A DNA stretch of 64,000 nucleotides from Chryseobacterium viscerum (GTDB lineage Bacteria > Bacteroidota > Bacteroidia > Flavobacteriales > Weeksellaceae). Of this stretch, positions 26,182 through 35,038 are shown one piece after another (position 1 is the stretch's first letter; every line of letters starts with the position of its first letter). Location: contig NZ_PPEG02000005.1 of assembly GCF_002899945.2 (NCBI RefSeq), forward strand, positions 124,001 to 188,000, read 5' to 3'. The notes below the pieces were generated by a model. It made no database searches and was not told the origin of the DNA. It worked only from the letters and a program-made list of their open reading frames with translations. A program made the translations under genes and the position numbers.

Positions 26182-26582
26182 TTGTACAAAGTAGTTTTGG
26201 GAATATTATATTCAGTAATGATCTGACTTTTCGTTTTTTCTCCTTTTTCAAGTAATTCCAGCATAAAGTTGATCACCTCTTTCGTGTAAATATTTTTACG
26301 GAATTGAGGCATTTGAGAGCTTTCGTTATCTCTTTTTATTTTCGTTTCTGCTGATACCGGAGAGTATAGAATCAAATACTGAGAATAAAACCGGAAAAAA
26401 TCATATTCCAGAATTTTGCTCCATTTTAAAAGAATTCCGGAATCAAGACTTTTGGAGTTATACATCTTTAAAATATCATTTTCATGACAATTGAAAAACT
26501 TACAAAGTCGAGCCATTTCTATTTTACATTCCACAGCCCGCTTGTGGACCATAAAGCCTATATTTATATCTTTAAAATTCAT
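26157..26582 (-). CDS. Helix-turn-helix protein paired with 25846-26181
   Basis: A 141-residue protein. The N-terminal about 70 residues (NIGFMVHKRAVECKIEMARL, then CKFFNCHENDILKMYNSKSL) look like an XRE-like helical bundle. The C-terminal 45 residues (NFMLELLEKGEKTKSQIITE, then YNIPKTTLYKWIEKNKK) are a transposase-like HTH. This is the first gene of a five-gene minus-strand run and lies 29 nt from an inverted-repeat element (26611-26704) that may be its operator. Regulatory function is inferred. Confidence 0.72.
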   Translation of the reverse strand: MNFKDINIGFMVHKRAVECKIEMARLCKFFNCHENDILKMYNSKSLDSGILLKWSKILEYDFFRFYSQYLILYSPVSAETKIKRDNESSQMPQFRKNIYTKEVINFMLELLEKGEKTKSQIITEYNIPKTTLYKWIEKNKK

Positions 26583-26610
26583 GGGTTTACATTGTATTAG
26601 GAATTGAAAG

Positions 26611-26704
26611 GGCTATACAGAGTCATACTAATGTATCATCAATACATTAATAAGGGTTTTGTAGAAAATCAAATCGGGAAATTAGGAAAACAGTCTGTAT
26701 AGCC
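26611..26704. repeat. Nested inverted repeats upstream of the HTH gene pair
   Basis: An outer perfect 11-bp pair, GGCTATACAGA (26611-26621) and TCTGTATAGCC (26694-26704), encloses an inner perfect 8-bp hairpin TAATGTAT/ATACATTA (26629-26636, 26642-26649). The whole is 94 bp, next to the HTH start at 26582. It may be an operator, or a small mobile-element remnant. No flanking direct repeats were seen. Confidence 0.6.
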
Positions 26705-26973
26705 GCTATGCTAAAAAAATCATCATTCGTGTTTAACAGATTACATATTCTGGTCTATTTTGAATAGAATGCCATCTGCTCTTATATTTTTATCAAAATT
26801 TGTGTTTTTAAGTATATTTGAAAATCAATTTCATTTTCTTTCTTTTTCATTACATGCTTTTTTTTCGGTTATAGTTGTGTTTCTATTGCATTAACAGTGT
26901 ATTTTATACAATTTCTCCTTATATAAAGAATTATATATTAAGAAATTGTAAATTAATTAAAAATTCCTATTAC

Positions 26974-27003
26974 TTTGAATGTAATCATATATTGTTAAAT
27001 TTG
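26974..27003 (+). promoter_or_regulatory. Bacteroidetes-type promoter of the membrane AraC gene
   Basis: TTTG at 26974-26977, an 18-nt spacer and TAAATTTG at 26996-27003 match the TTTG-N17-20-TAnnTTTG consensus. Transcription from here would give a leader of about 130 nt before the ATG at 27139. Confidence 0.6.
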
Positions 27004-27138
27004 TAACTTACTTTAGCAAAATTAAAGAATATAAACAATCAGAAATTTTGAACTTCAATGTAATTTTGAATTTCATTGGTGTAATTTAAGTTTTTGATAT
27101 TCAGTATTTTGTGTAAGCTTTTTTTGAAAAACATTAAG

Positions 27139-28212
27139 ATGATAACTGATAGAGAATTTATTGATGGATCTGTAGATGCACTAAAAAGGAAATTAATCTC
27201 CCAATATGTGTATTTGATGTCTGGAATACTGCTGGGATATTCTTTGGTATTTTATTTTGTTATTAATGATTCATTTTTCGGAATATGTACATTTGTATAT
27301 GCCATTCTTATGTTTTATACTTTTATGATCATTCGTAAGGCGTATAACATAAAACTTCTCGTTCATCTTTACATGACTTACGCTCCTATTTTTGCAGGTT
27401 TTGTCATGCTGGATTTTTGGAAATATTCTGCTGCTACGGCGATGTGGCTCTTACCCGTCCCCCTTGGAGCCCATATTTTTCTTGGAAAAAAATACATCTA
27501 CATCTATTCTATCTACACCTTTCTCATCATCATTGCCGTCAGTATTTTGACCAAACTATATGATTTTAATTACTTTAAGCTTGAAAATGTTAAAATAATT
27601 GTGATCTCGGATACGTTTGTAGGATTGGTGAATCTTGCTGTGATTAGTATTTTAATTTATTATAATGAGAAAATAAGAAAAGCCGAAATAGAAGAACATA
27701 TTTTCAAGCAGGTAAAGCTTTCCCGGGAAAATAACTTGAATAATGAAAAAGATAATCCACTTGAAGATGCAGGCTTTATTTCATCGGTAGAACCTATTGA
27801 AAAAGACAGAACCATTTTGTCTGAAAATGAAAATATAGAAAAATATTTGGCCCTTTTTAATGATGTAAAAATGATTGTAGAAGAAAAAGGGTACTTTAAA
27901 AATGTAGATTTTACGATTTCAGAATTATCTAACATTTTGAAATCTAATAATTTGTATATTTCTAAATCGATTAAGGTAAATGGCTTTTCAAACTTTAATC
28001 ACTACCTGAATATCTGCAGAATTGATAATGTAAAGAAGCTGCTTTATGAAAATGATATCAGTAAAGTTACCCTGATGTATATTTATACAGAATCCGGGTT
28101 TTCAAATCAGTCGACTTTTAACAGGGTTTTTAAACAAATTGAGGGGATCACTCCTTCTGAATATATAACGACTATCAAAAACGAGAGAAACGATAATCTG
28201 GCCCATCAATAA
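27139..28212 (+). CDS. AraC-family regulator with membrane-spanning N-terminal domain
   Basis: About 357 residues from the ATG at 27139; a TTG frame opening 15 codons upstream is not preferred. The N-terminal about 190 residues hold six hydrophobic segments (for example LMSGILLGYSLVFYFVI and GFVMLDFWKYSAATAMWLLP), a polytopic membrane domain. A linker of about 70 polar residues leads to an AraC HTH (about 255-345: LSNILKSNNLYISKSIKVNG, VKKLLYENDISKVTLMYIYT, SGFSNQSTFNRVFKQIEG). Bacteroidetes often use such membrane-bound AraC proteins as one-component sensors. Convergent neighbour is the surface-protein operon. Target unknown. Confidence 0.85.
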   Translation: MITDREFIDGSVDALKRKLISQYVYLMSGILLGYSLVFYFVINDSFFGICTFVYAILMFYTFMIIRKAYNIKLLVHLYMTYAPIFAGFVMLDFWKYSAATAMWLLPVPLGAHIFLGKKYIYIYSIYTFLIIIAVSILTKLYDFNYFKLENVKIIVISDTFVGLVNLAVISILIYYNEKIRKAEIEEHIFKQVKLSRENNLNNEKDNPLEDAGFISSVEPIEKDRTILSENENIEKYLALFNDVKMIVEEKGYFKNVDFTISELSNILKSNNLYISKSIKVNGFSNFNHYLNICRIDNVKKLLYENDISKVTLMYIYTESGFSNQSTFNRVFKQIEGITPSEYITTIKNERNDNLAHQ

Positions 28213-28268
28213 TCGTTTTCCAGCATTCAATTCATTCATTTTAAGAAATTGATATTTAAAATATAAAA

Positions 28269-28294
28269 AAGGCCGGCACCTGAATGCCGACCTT
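28269..28294. terminator. Bidirectional terminator between convergent genes
   Basis: AAGGCCGGCA (28269-28278) pairs with TGCCGACCTT (28285-28294) around CCTGAA, with one mismatch. An A-run precedes it. Confidence 0.65.
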
Positions 28295-28322
28295 ACTGTT
28301 AAATATTACTGTTAATATGTCT

Positions 28323-28823
28323 TTATTTCCAAAAACTCCACTTTAAACCGTCAAATACAGCAATGGTTTTACTTACCGTATCATAGCATAAAGTACCTGC
28401 TACAGGACTTTTTGTATTGGCTACGGGATTATTTACTTTTGGTAATACCAAAGCTTTATTCGTTGATTCCAGGACAAGAACTCCTTGTGCAGGAGAACTG
28501 GCTGCCCCTATAATGACTCCGCCTCCGGCTTCTGCAGAAGCATTGGGCATTGTTCCTGTAAGGGTTCCTGCATCAGACAGAGGAACCCAAACATCATTTT
28601 CACGCATTTTCACTGTAATATCAGTTTTATCCAGAAGAAATGTTCCGTTGGAAGCTGCCGAACCAGTTGGAAGGGCTTCCACGATAGGAAGGATAATTCC
28701 TGTGTTGGATAAAGGAAAATCAAGTATAGCATCTCCATCTACAGAAGCTTTGCCCATGCCAACCTGTGCCTTTATAACAAAGAAACTGAAAAGAACGGCT
28801 GTTATTATGATTATTTTTTTCAT
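28323..28823 (-). CDS. Small exported protein with the C-terminal YDTxxKxxxxxxGxxW module
   Basis: A 166-residue protein with a signal peptide (MKKIIIITAVLFSFFVIKAQ), then a low-complexity beta-rich body (GNTGII-type loops, GTLTGTMPNASAEAGGGVII) and a C-terminal segment NPVANTKSPVAGTLCYDTVS followed by KTIAVFDGLKWSF. The very same module, with P-V-x-G-x-L-x-Y-D-T-x-x-K, closes the 1436-residue protein encoded immediately upstream (20 nt apart). It is the last gene of the operon 33796-28323. The module is common at the end of flavobacterial surface proteins; I cannot tell its function. Confidence 0.78.
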   Translation of the reverse strand: MKKIIIITAVLFSFFVIKAQVGMGKASVDGDAILDFPLSNTGIILPIVEALPTGSAASNGTFLLDKTDITVKMRENDVWVPLSDAGTLTGTMPNASAEAGGGVIIGAASSPAQGVLVLESTNKALVLPKVNNPVANTKSPVAGTLCYDTVSKTIAVFDGLKWSFWK

Positions 28824-28843
28824 TTTGATTGGTTTTTGTATTA

Positions 28844-31800
28844 TTATTCATTACAGCTTCTTACCACACAATGCCAGGAAGTTCCATTGTAAAGCTTCAT
28901 ACACTTGTCTGTTGTATCATAAATCAGCATACCTTCTACCGGATTTACAATAGCTGAGCTTTGAGTACGTGTGATCACAAATCCTTTGGTTTTTGATTCC
29001 AGTGCAACTGCGCCATTAGGAATGTTTTCCGGCCATCCGTTCTGTTTGGTCTGGATTGTAATCCCAATTTTTGTAATCGTATCGGCAGGAGAGGTATTCG
29101 GGTCTTTCGTACAGGAAGTACACGCAAGGATTTTTAACAGGTTGGAACCTACGGAATTGGCTGCCCCGCACTGAGACTGAGGATCTACAGAAACAGTAGC
29201 CTGATTGTTGAGGTATTTGCTTCCGTTAGTATCTGTATAAGCCATTGTAGCAGAGTTATTGGTGTTGACCTTAAATTTAACTACCGCGGTTTGTCCAGGT
29301 GCTATGCTCATTCCTGAGATATAAAGGAGTCCTCCTGTGAAGCTGGCTGTTCCATTAGCTGTAAAATTATTCTGAACCAAAGATCCGGCTACATAAGATT
29401 GAGCAGCATCAAGGTTATCCATGAATTCAACACTGGTAATAGGGTTTGCATCATTATTAGTGATATTAACTGTGTATTCCAGCTCTGTTGAAGAAGTCCC
29501 AAAACATCTGTTGACCGATTTTGTTACTGTTGGTTTTGTAATGACAGTGCTTGCTGTAAAAGTAATGCTGGTATCCTGGTATCCTGAAGCACCGCTGTCA
29601 TCATCACTTCTGTAAGGGGTAGGATTGTTGATTCCTCCGTTTACCGTATAATTGAAATAAGTAGCATACGTGCCGGCACCGGAAGGTTTTACTTTGATAT
29701 AAAGGTAAGAGTTTCCTGAAGGCACTGTAAGATTATTCAATGAGAAGTTCTGTCCCGAATAAGCAGGTGTTTCCGTTCCAAGTCCTACATAGCTGTCTGC
29801 CACATACTGTAATCCTGATGGCAAAACATTGCTGATGTTAATAGCTTTAGAGATACAATTGTTATTTTTAATATTGAGCTTTAATGTGGCCTCCTCACAC
29901 GTTGGCAGCTGGCTTTCAATATAAGATGCAATAACATTTACGTTATCCGCATTGGGTTCAATAGGGTTGACACATACAAATGACATATCACTGATATAAA
30001 GAAAATCTACCTTGCTGAATACCTGATCTCTGTTGATGGTCCATTCTATTACAATTTTTTCAACCGGTTTTTCAAAATCCACATTCACCGTTGCATAATC
30101 GAGAAAATCTAAAAATGGTTCCGTTCCGATCGCTGTACCCGTTGAATTGTCAATGGTGTATCTTCTCAGTAAAGCGTTAAGCTCAGGGGTAGAATTGTAG
30201 GCATAATTAAGTTTTGGAGTCACCTGAGTGGTTCCGCAGTAACCAATTATTTTTACCATAGCAGCTTGTCCGGCAAGTTTAGTGATACCCGCAACCTGGA
30301 AGCTTGTTTTAGCAGCTTTACTTCCGTTGATATCTTTTAGATTTACGGTATAAGATACCTTACCTGCAGCCCCATTCAGATCATCATATCTTGATAGCTG
30401 AGTCCATGTACCAAACATTCTAGGGAAAAAAGTAGGGATCCATTCCACACCTGACGGATAAGTAACGCTGATGTCAGCAGATAATGCACCGCTGGCAGGC
30501 GTTGCTCCAGTTAAGGGAACGTTGCTTAACGTATTATTATTCATTCCCGTTGTTCCCCCGTTAAACCATGCCTGAGCATTCTGCAACGTCTGCTTTCCTC
30601 CATTACAGGTCTGGCAGGCAATAGGACCTACTTTACCCACTACAGTAAAATACTGTCCGTTTTTGAAATTGTAATAGAATACTGCTTTTCCTCCGCTTAC
30701 ACTTACAGCAGGCATAAAAGCGGTGTTGGTTGTAAATCCGCTGTCATCAGCAACATATAAAGCGATTTCACTGTTGATATTGTAAGAAGATAAATCAACC
30801 TGAAAATAAGCAGCATCTGCAGTGCCGGTTTCCTGTACCAGCCAGGTTTTGTTGATTCTTTCAGTGCCGCTTTCCAAAGCCGGGCAGCTCACCGGAGTTG
30901 TACCTGTATTGATATTATTATCACCAAACATCATGAATCCTTTGTCAGCCAATGAAGTTCTGGTGACTGTAGAGTTGGGTGAGGTGAAATCATTCACCGT
31001 TGATGCAGTAAGGATACTGTTGTCATTAATACTGTGGGAAATTTTTTGATCCAGAGTACCAAAAATATCTCTTCCAATACCAAAAATATTATTATTAAAT
31101 GCTGTATTCGTAGAAGAGTTCCAGACCACAGCAGCGTCAGAATTAATATAGTTTTGAGGCTGTACTAATGTGATACCATACTTTATGGCAAAATAAGAAT
31201 CTACTTTATCTCTGTCCTGAGTAGATAAGCTCACATTATAATAGGCAATTTCGGGTGTTCTTCCTGCGAAGCCATATACACCACCACCAATCTGAAGATT
31301 AGGATAAAGACTCCCGTCACTGATAGCTCCTGAAAATGTAGTGAAATTTCCATTATAGCCTACCTGTTTATTATTACCACTCACTATTGAGCTTGCCTGT
31401 GCTCCAAGTAAAATCATTTTATTTAAAACCGGAGAAACGGAAGTATTCTGTACATTAGGTACAGCTGCATCCACATAATGCAGGGTTACATAATCTCCTA
31501 TCGGGCTAAATGTATTATCAATACCCAAACCAAAACTGTGCGCGGCTCCATTTGTAGGAATATTGGCGAATCTGAAAATATGGTTATAGATACCATTGGT
31601 ATTTCCGGATTTTGCCCCTACCGCAAAAGTAGTATGTAATCTGCCTAAAACAGTTTGATCTACAACCCCTGTAAAATGTATAGCATCTGTAGCATTGAAG
31701 GTATAAAAAGGGTTGTAATTACTATTGGCATCACCACCGGTTAGTAAAACAGTTCCAGCCTCGCTTTGGTTCACGGTAAACCCACTGGCTCTGTCTGTCC

Positions 31801-33154
31801 AATTGGTTAAAGTAGCCGTAACACCTGCATCGTACCAATATTTCAGGCCAGTGGTAACTCCTCCCGGAGCCTGTACAAGCGCTGCCAAAGTAAAAAACTG
31901 TCCGTTGGTGAGCGAGACATCAGCATAATTATATACAACTCCGTTGATGGTTTGCGTGTTGGCTGACATATCGGTCACGGTATTCCCGGTTGCAAAAGTA
32001 GGATCTAAGTTATTCTGAACCAATTTTAAATTACTTAATCCTTGTGGCCACATCACTCGTACTGTTCCTACAGAACCTGTGTTCTGAACCTTCCAGACAG
32101 AGCTAAAAAGATAATTAACTCCTGAAATGCTTGAGATTGGAACTGTTGGTGCTTTTGCTAATCCGTTATCTCCAATGACAAGAGATTGCAGGTTGATTAA
32201 TGTACCGGTGTTGGCTGTATTGGTATTGGCCATACCCGTTAATCCAATTAAAATCTGCTGTCCCGGATTGATGCTCATGGATTGCTTTTGATTCAGTGCA
32301 GAATTATCATCCCGTGCAATACCTGTGATATTGTTGTTATAACCGCTATTTGTAGGTATATGCCAATACACTGTTCCGTTAGAAGCAACATAATCACCGG
32401 ATTTTGTAATTCCGTATTTCAATGCAAGATAGCTTTCTATTTGAGGACGTTCCGTTCCTTTATTTGTATTATAAACTACAATTTCTGCAATATCAGCATT
32501 AGCAAAATTATTAGTTCCCTGAGCGCCTACCCAGAAATTTTGTGTGCTAGGACTAGCAGTAGCCGTACTATTGTTATTTCCAAATGTAAAATTCTTAAGT
32601 TGTCCGTTAAGATATACATTCGCTGAATTGGAGGTTCCGTCCATTGATTGTAGACGGACTTCATTTGTAGTTGGAGTGGAGGTAATCATGCTTCGGTTAG
32701 TGATAAGCATACCTCCGTCAGAATTTCCTCCAACATTCCACGTTCCACCAAAACCGTTAGAGTGGGAATACAGGGGTAGGAAAGTAGTCCCTAATTTTCT
32801 ATACACAATGTATTGTGATGTCTCATAAGGGGCAGCTGCAGTAGTTGTTGCAGTTAACGGAACATTAGGAGCTGCCAGGCGGTCATTTGTACCATCAAAT
32901 CTTAATGACGGATTGAAATTAATCTGGCTTGTGTTGTAAGCTGGCGTAGTACCTGCTGCTCCTTGCTGGGCAAGATTATAAGTTGTTGAAGGAACGCTAT
33001 TGTTCCATTGAGTTACAGTTCCTGCAGAAGAAGTTATTCCTGCATCGGCTTTATACCATAGTTGAGGGATAATTCCGCCCGGACTTTGGGCTTTTGTGAG
33101 CATGAATATATTCGCTATCAGGAATATACTCATTAATATATTGTGTTTTTTCAC
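28844..33154 (-). CDS. Giant secreted surface protein with LamG-like/DUF8202 and DUF11 domains
   Basis: A 1436-residue protein with a signal peptide (about 1-22). Residues about 25-430 and 435-860 are two copies of a large beta region (LamG-like then DUF8202): each contains ..QLWYKADAGIT or KYWYDAGVTAT and then ESYLALKYGIT or DSYFAIKYGIT. Residues about 870-1080 are another beta domain. Residues about 1090-1370 hold two DUF11-type repeats (CEEATLKLNIKNNNCISKAI and NRCFGTSSTELEYTVNITNN). The last about 55 residues are the PVEGMLIYDTTDKCMKLYNG module. No type IX sorting domain is recognisable, so how it reaches the surface is open. Second gene of the operon; probable adhesin or extracellular-matrix protein. 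Confidence 0.85.
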   Translation of the reverse strand: MKKHNILMSIFLIANIFMLTKAQSPGGIIPQLWYKADAGITSSAGTVTQWNNSVPSTTYNLAQQGAAGTTPAYNTSQINFNPSLRFDGTNDRLAAPNVPLTATTTAAAPYETSQYIVYRKLGTTFLPLYSHSNGFGGTWNVGGNSDGGMLITNRSMITSTPTTNEVRLQSMDGTSNSANVYLNGQLKNFTFGNNNSTATASPSTQNFWVGAQGTNNFANADIAEIVVYNTNKGTERPQIESYLALKYGITKSGDYVASNGTVYWHIPTNSGYNNNITGIARDDNSALNQKQSMSINPGQQILIGLTGMANTNTANTGTLINLQSLVIGDNGLAKAPTVPISSISGVNYLFSSVWKVQNTGSVGTVRVMWPQGLSNLKLVQNNLDPTFATGNTVTDMSANTQTINGVVYNYADVSLTNGQFFTLAALVQAPGGVTTGLKYWYDAGVTATLTNWTDRASGFTVNQSEAGTVLLTGGDANSNYNPFYTFNATDAIHFTGVVDQTVLGRLHTTFAVGAKSGNTNGIYNHIFRFANIPTNGAAHSFGLGIDNTFSPIGDYVTLHYVDAAVPNVQNTSVSPVLNKMILLGAQASSIVSGNNKQVGYNGNFTTFSGAISDGSLYPNLQIGGGVYGFAGRTPEIAYYNVSLSTQDRDKVDSYFAIKYGITLVQPQNYINSDAAVVWNSSTNTAFNNNIFGIGRDIFGTLDQKISHSINDNSILTASTVNDFTSPNSTVTRTSLADKGFMMFGDNNINTGTTPVSCPALESGTERINKTWLVQETGTADAAYFQVDLSSYNINSEIALYVADDSGFTTNTAFMPAVSVSGGKAVFYYNFKNGQYFTVVGKVGPIACQTCNGGKQTLQNAQAWFNGGTTGMNNNTLSNVPLTGATPASGALSADISVTYPSGVEWIPTFFPRMFGTWTQLSRYDDLNGAAGKVSYTVNLKDINGSKAAKTSFQVAGITKLAGQAAMVKIIGYCGTTQVTPKLNYAYNSTPELNALLRRYTIDNSTGTAIGTEPFLDFLDYATVNVDFEKPVEKIVIEWTINRDQVFSKVDFLYISDMSFVCVNPIEPNADNVNVIASYIESQLPTCEEATLKLNIKNNNCISKAINISNVLPSGLQYVADSYVGLGTETPAYSGQNFSLNNLTVPSGNSYLYIKVKPSGAGTYATYFNYTVNGGINNPTPYRSDDDSGASGYQDTSITFTASTVITKPTVTKSVNRCFGTSSTELEYTVNITNNDANPITSVEFMDNLDAAQSYVAGSLVQNNFTANGTASFTGGLLYISGMSIAPGQTAVVKFKVNTNNSATMAYTDTNGSKYLNNQATVSVDPQSQCGAANSVGSNLLKILACTSCTKDPNTSPADTITKIGITIQTKQNGWPENIPNGAVALESKTKGFVITRTQSSAIVNPVEGMLIYDTTDKCMKLYNGTSWHCVVRSCNE

Positions 33155-33193
33155 CTTGATTTTTTTAAAATTAAATACTAATACATTCTTCTT

Positions 33194-33796
33194 TTAAATG
33201 CATTCAGAAGGTGGAGGGCGGGTTTTATATTGGAATAAATAATAGTCTTTAAAAAAGACAAAACTATTGTTGATGATCTTATTATCATCAGTATTGAGAT
33301 ATTCGTGAGAAATTTTAAGCGTTTTATTTTCAATTGAATACTTCAGGGAGCTATGAACGGTAACAGATGCTGAAATGGCATTTCCTTTTTGGTAGATAGA
33401 AAAGAAATTGTCTGGAGTAGATGTTACAAATTGGACGGTTTCAGCTTTACGCTCAATTTTTATAATTTCTTTGGAAGGCTTTATTATTGCTTCCTTTTTT
33501 ATTTTTTTGGAAAGGAATTTGTTTTTTTTGTTATTAAATGAGAACCCCTTCACTCCCTTTAAAACTTGTTTTTTGGCTACAGTGTTCCCTTCAAAATTCC
33601 TTAACCTGTTCTTCTGCACTACTCCTGAATCGGTAATATATAATGTTGCATTTTCAAGTACTGTAATTTGGGTACCTTCTTTATAATAAAAACTCTGAGC
33701 GTTGAGTGTTGGAATCATTAAAAAAACAAACAACAGCATCCAAACCCCTTTATAAAAGGGTAAAATGGATTTAAGCTGTTGTTGTAGGGATTTCAT
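33194..33796 (-). CDS. Exported protein of unknown function
   Basis: About 200 residues from the ATG at 33794-33796; a longer frame opening with TTG at 33850 adds 18 residues before the hydrophobic segment and is not preferred. It has a signal or anchor segment (about 17-34, GVWMLLFVFLMIPTLNAQS), then a Lys-rich region (about 80-115, NNKKNKFLSKKIKKEAIIKP) and a beta-rich C-terminus. It precedes the 1436-residue surface protein by 39 nt and is the first gene of that operon. A role in secretion or anchoring of that protein is possible but not shown. Confidence 0.72.
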   Translation of the reverse strand: MKSLQQQLKSILPFYKGVWMLLFVFLMIPTLNAQSFYYKEGTQITVLENATLYITDSGVVQKNRLRNFEGNTVAKKQVLKGVKGFSFNNKKNKFLSKKIKKEAIIKPSKEIIKIERKAETVQFVTSTPDNFFSIYQKGNAISASVTVHSSLKYSIENKTLKISHEYLNTDDNKIINNSFVFFKDYYLFQYKTRPPPSECI

Positions 33797-34477
33797 TAAT
33801 GTGCGTGTTTGTTTAAGAGACAAAATTTGTCTCCATAATTTCTGATTCAAAATAGTTTTGAGCCAGGGTAAAAAATGAGGGATTAAGGTTTTTCTTACCT
33901 ATAGATGTATAATCATACACCTTATTTTATAATAATAGTAGGTTTTGCTATTCAATGCTTAGTTTAAAAAAGCTTAATGGAATATTAGTTTTAAAGAAAA
34001 TAGAAAATAAGAATAAAGTGTTTTTTAAGTTTTTAGTCAATAAAATAATTTTCTAAATTTTATTTAATATGTGTTATATGTATATTGGAAATTTATTCTA
34101 AAATATATTCAATATTGTGTTTTATTTTCTTTTGTAAAATTAATGTATTCTCTATTGACAAAATAGATTTTACCAATAGCTTTAAGTCATATTATTAATT
34201 TCATTTATAATATGTATTGTGTTTGTTTTTAAAGGTTTATATAAGTTAAATTGAAAAATTTGTATAATGATTGATGCAGTTTTTGGGTTTTGAAAAAATG
34301 TAAGCGTTAAATGTTGAAATTATACTTTATAATATTTCAGTTTTATCTTTTTTATTGATAGTCGGCTTAAAAGGTTTAGGTTAAAAATATTTATGGAAAT
34401 AGGAGAAACTAATTAATAAATTTTACAATGCCAAGAGAGAGTATTCATTATAAAAATCCTTTCCTATCATAAAAAAA
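33797..34477. other. Long AT-rich gap upstream of the surface-protein operon
   Basis: About 680 bp, close to 80 percent A+T, with no open frame I would call a gene. It must contain the promoter of the surface-protein operon, but several TAnnTTTG-like boxes occur by chance at this base composition and I do not pick one. Confidence 0.5.
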
Positions 34478-34501
34478 TCTTCCCTGCCAAAGCAAGGAAG
34501 A
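34478..34501 (-). terminator. Intrinsic terminator of the ohr gene
   Basis: TCTTCC-C-TGC (34478-34487) pairs with GCA-A-GGAAGA (34492-34501), with one mismatch and a CAAA loop. On the minus strand it is followed by seven T. Confidence 0.75.
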
Positions 34502-34543
34502 CTTATTAACCAGAAAATCATCTAAGACTATTTCCGGTACTAA

Positions 34544-35002
34544 CTACAACACAACATCTATCTTTACATTGATATTACCACGGGTAGCTTTTGAATAGGG
34601 GCATGTTGCATGGGCTGTTTCCACAACCTTTCTGGCTTCATCCATTGGCAGCCCCGGTAAATGGATCTGTAAATGGGCCTGCAGGAAAAATCCTTCGTCA
34701 TTGGTAGCCAGATCTATGGAAGTGTTGACCGCCAGATCTGGAGGAAGAACAACGCCGGTTTTAGATGCCCCTAAATGCATGGCTCCAATAAAACATGCCG
34801 ACCATCCCGCTGCCAATAACTGTTCCGGATTGGTACCGGTTCCTTTCGTGCCGGGGGATGTCAGTTCTATGTTGAGTTTACCATCATTGCTTTTTGCTTC
34901 CCCATTTCTTCCCCCGGTTACGACAACATTCCCAGAATATATTACTTTGCTAATATTTATTACGGTTGTATTTTCTACTTCTTGAATTCTGTTTGATTCC
35001 AT
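34544..35002 (-). CDS. ohr: Organic hydroperoxide resistance protein (OsmC/Ohr family)
   Basis: A 152-residue OsmC-fold peroxidase. The peroxidatic Cys is C70 in AAGWSACFIGAM and the resolving Cys is C134 in HATCPYSKATRGN; R32 and E60 (NPEQL) are the other conserved active-site residues. TNPEQLLAAGWSACF is diagnostic for the Ohr branch rather than OsmC. It reduces organic hydroperoxides, using dihydrolipoamide-type dithiols in studied species. It is encoded with no obvious OhrR beside it; the next minus-strand gene upstream is an epoxide hydrolase 36 nt away, suggesting a shared detoxification transcript. Confidence 0.93.
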   Translation of the reverse strand: MESNRIQEVENTTVINISKVIYSGNVVVTGGRNGEAKSNDGKLNIELTSPGTKGTGTNPEQLLAAGWSACFIGAMHLGASKTGVVLPPDLAVNTSIDLATNDEGFFLQAHLQIHLPGLPMDEARKVVETAHATCPYSKATRGNINVKIDVVL

Positions 35003-35038
35003 ATTTTTATTATTGAGTTAGATTGAACAATATGACTG

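Noticed and set aside
28844-33154. Type IX sorting domain at the end of the 1436-residue protein
   Set aside because: The C-terminus lacks the YPNP and GxY blocks and instead has the Y-D-T-x-x-K module shared with its neighbour.
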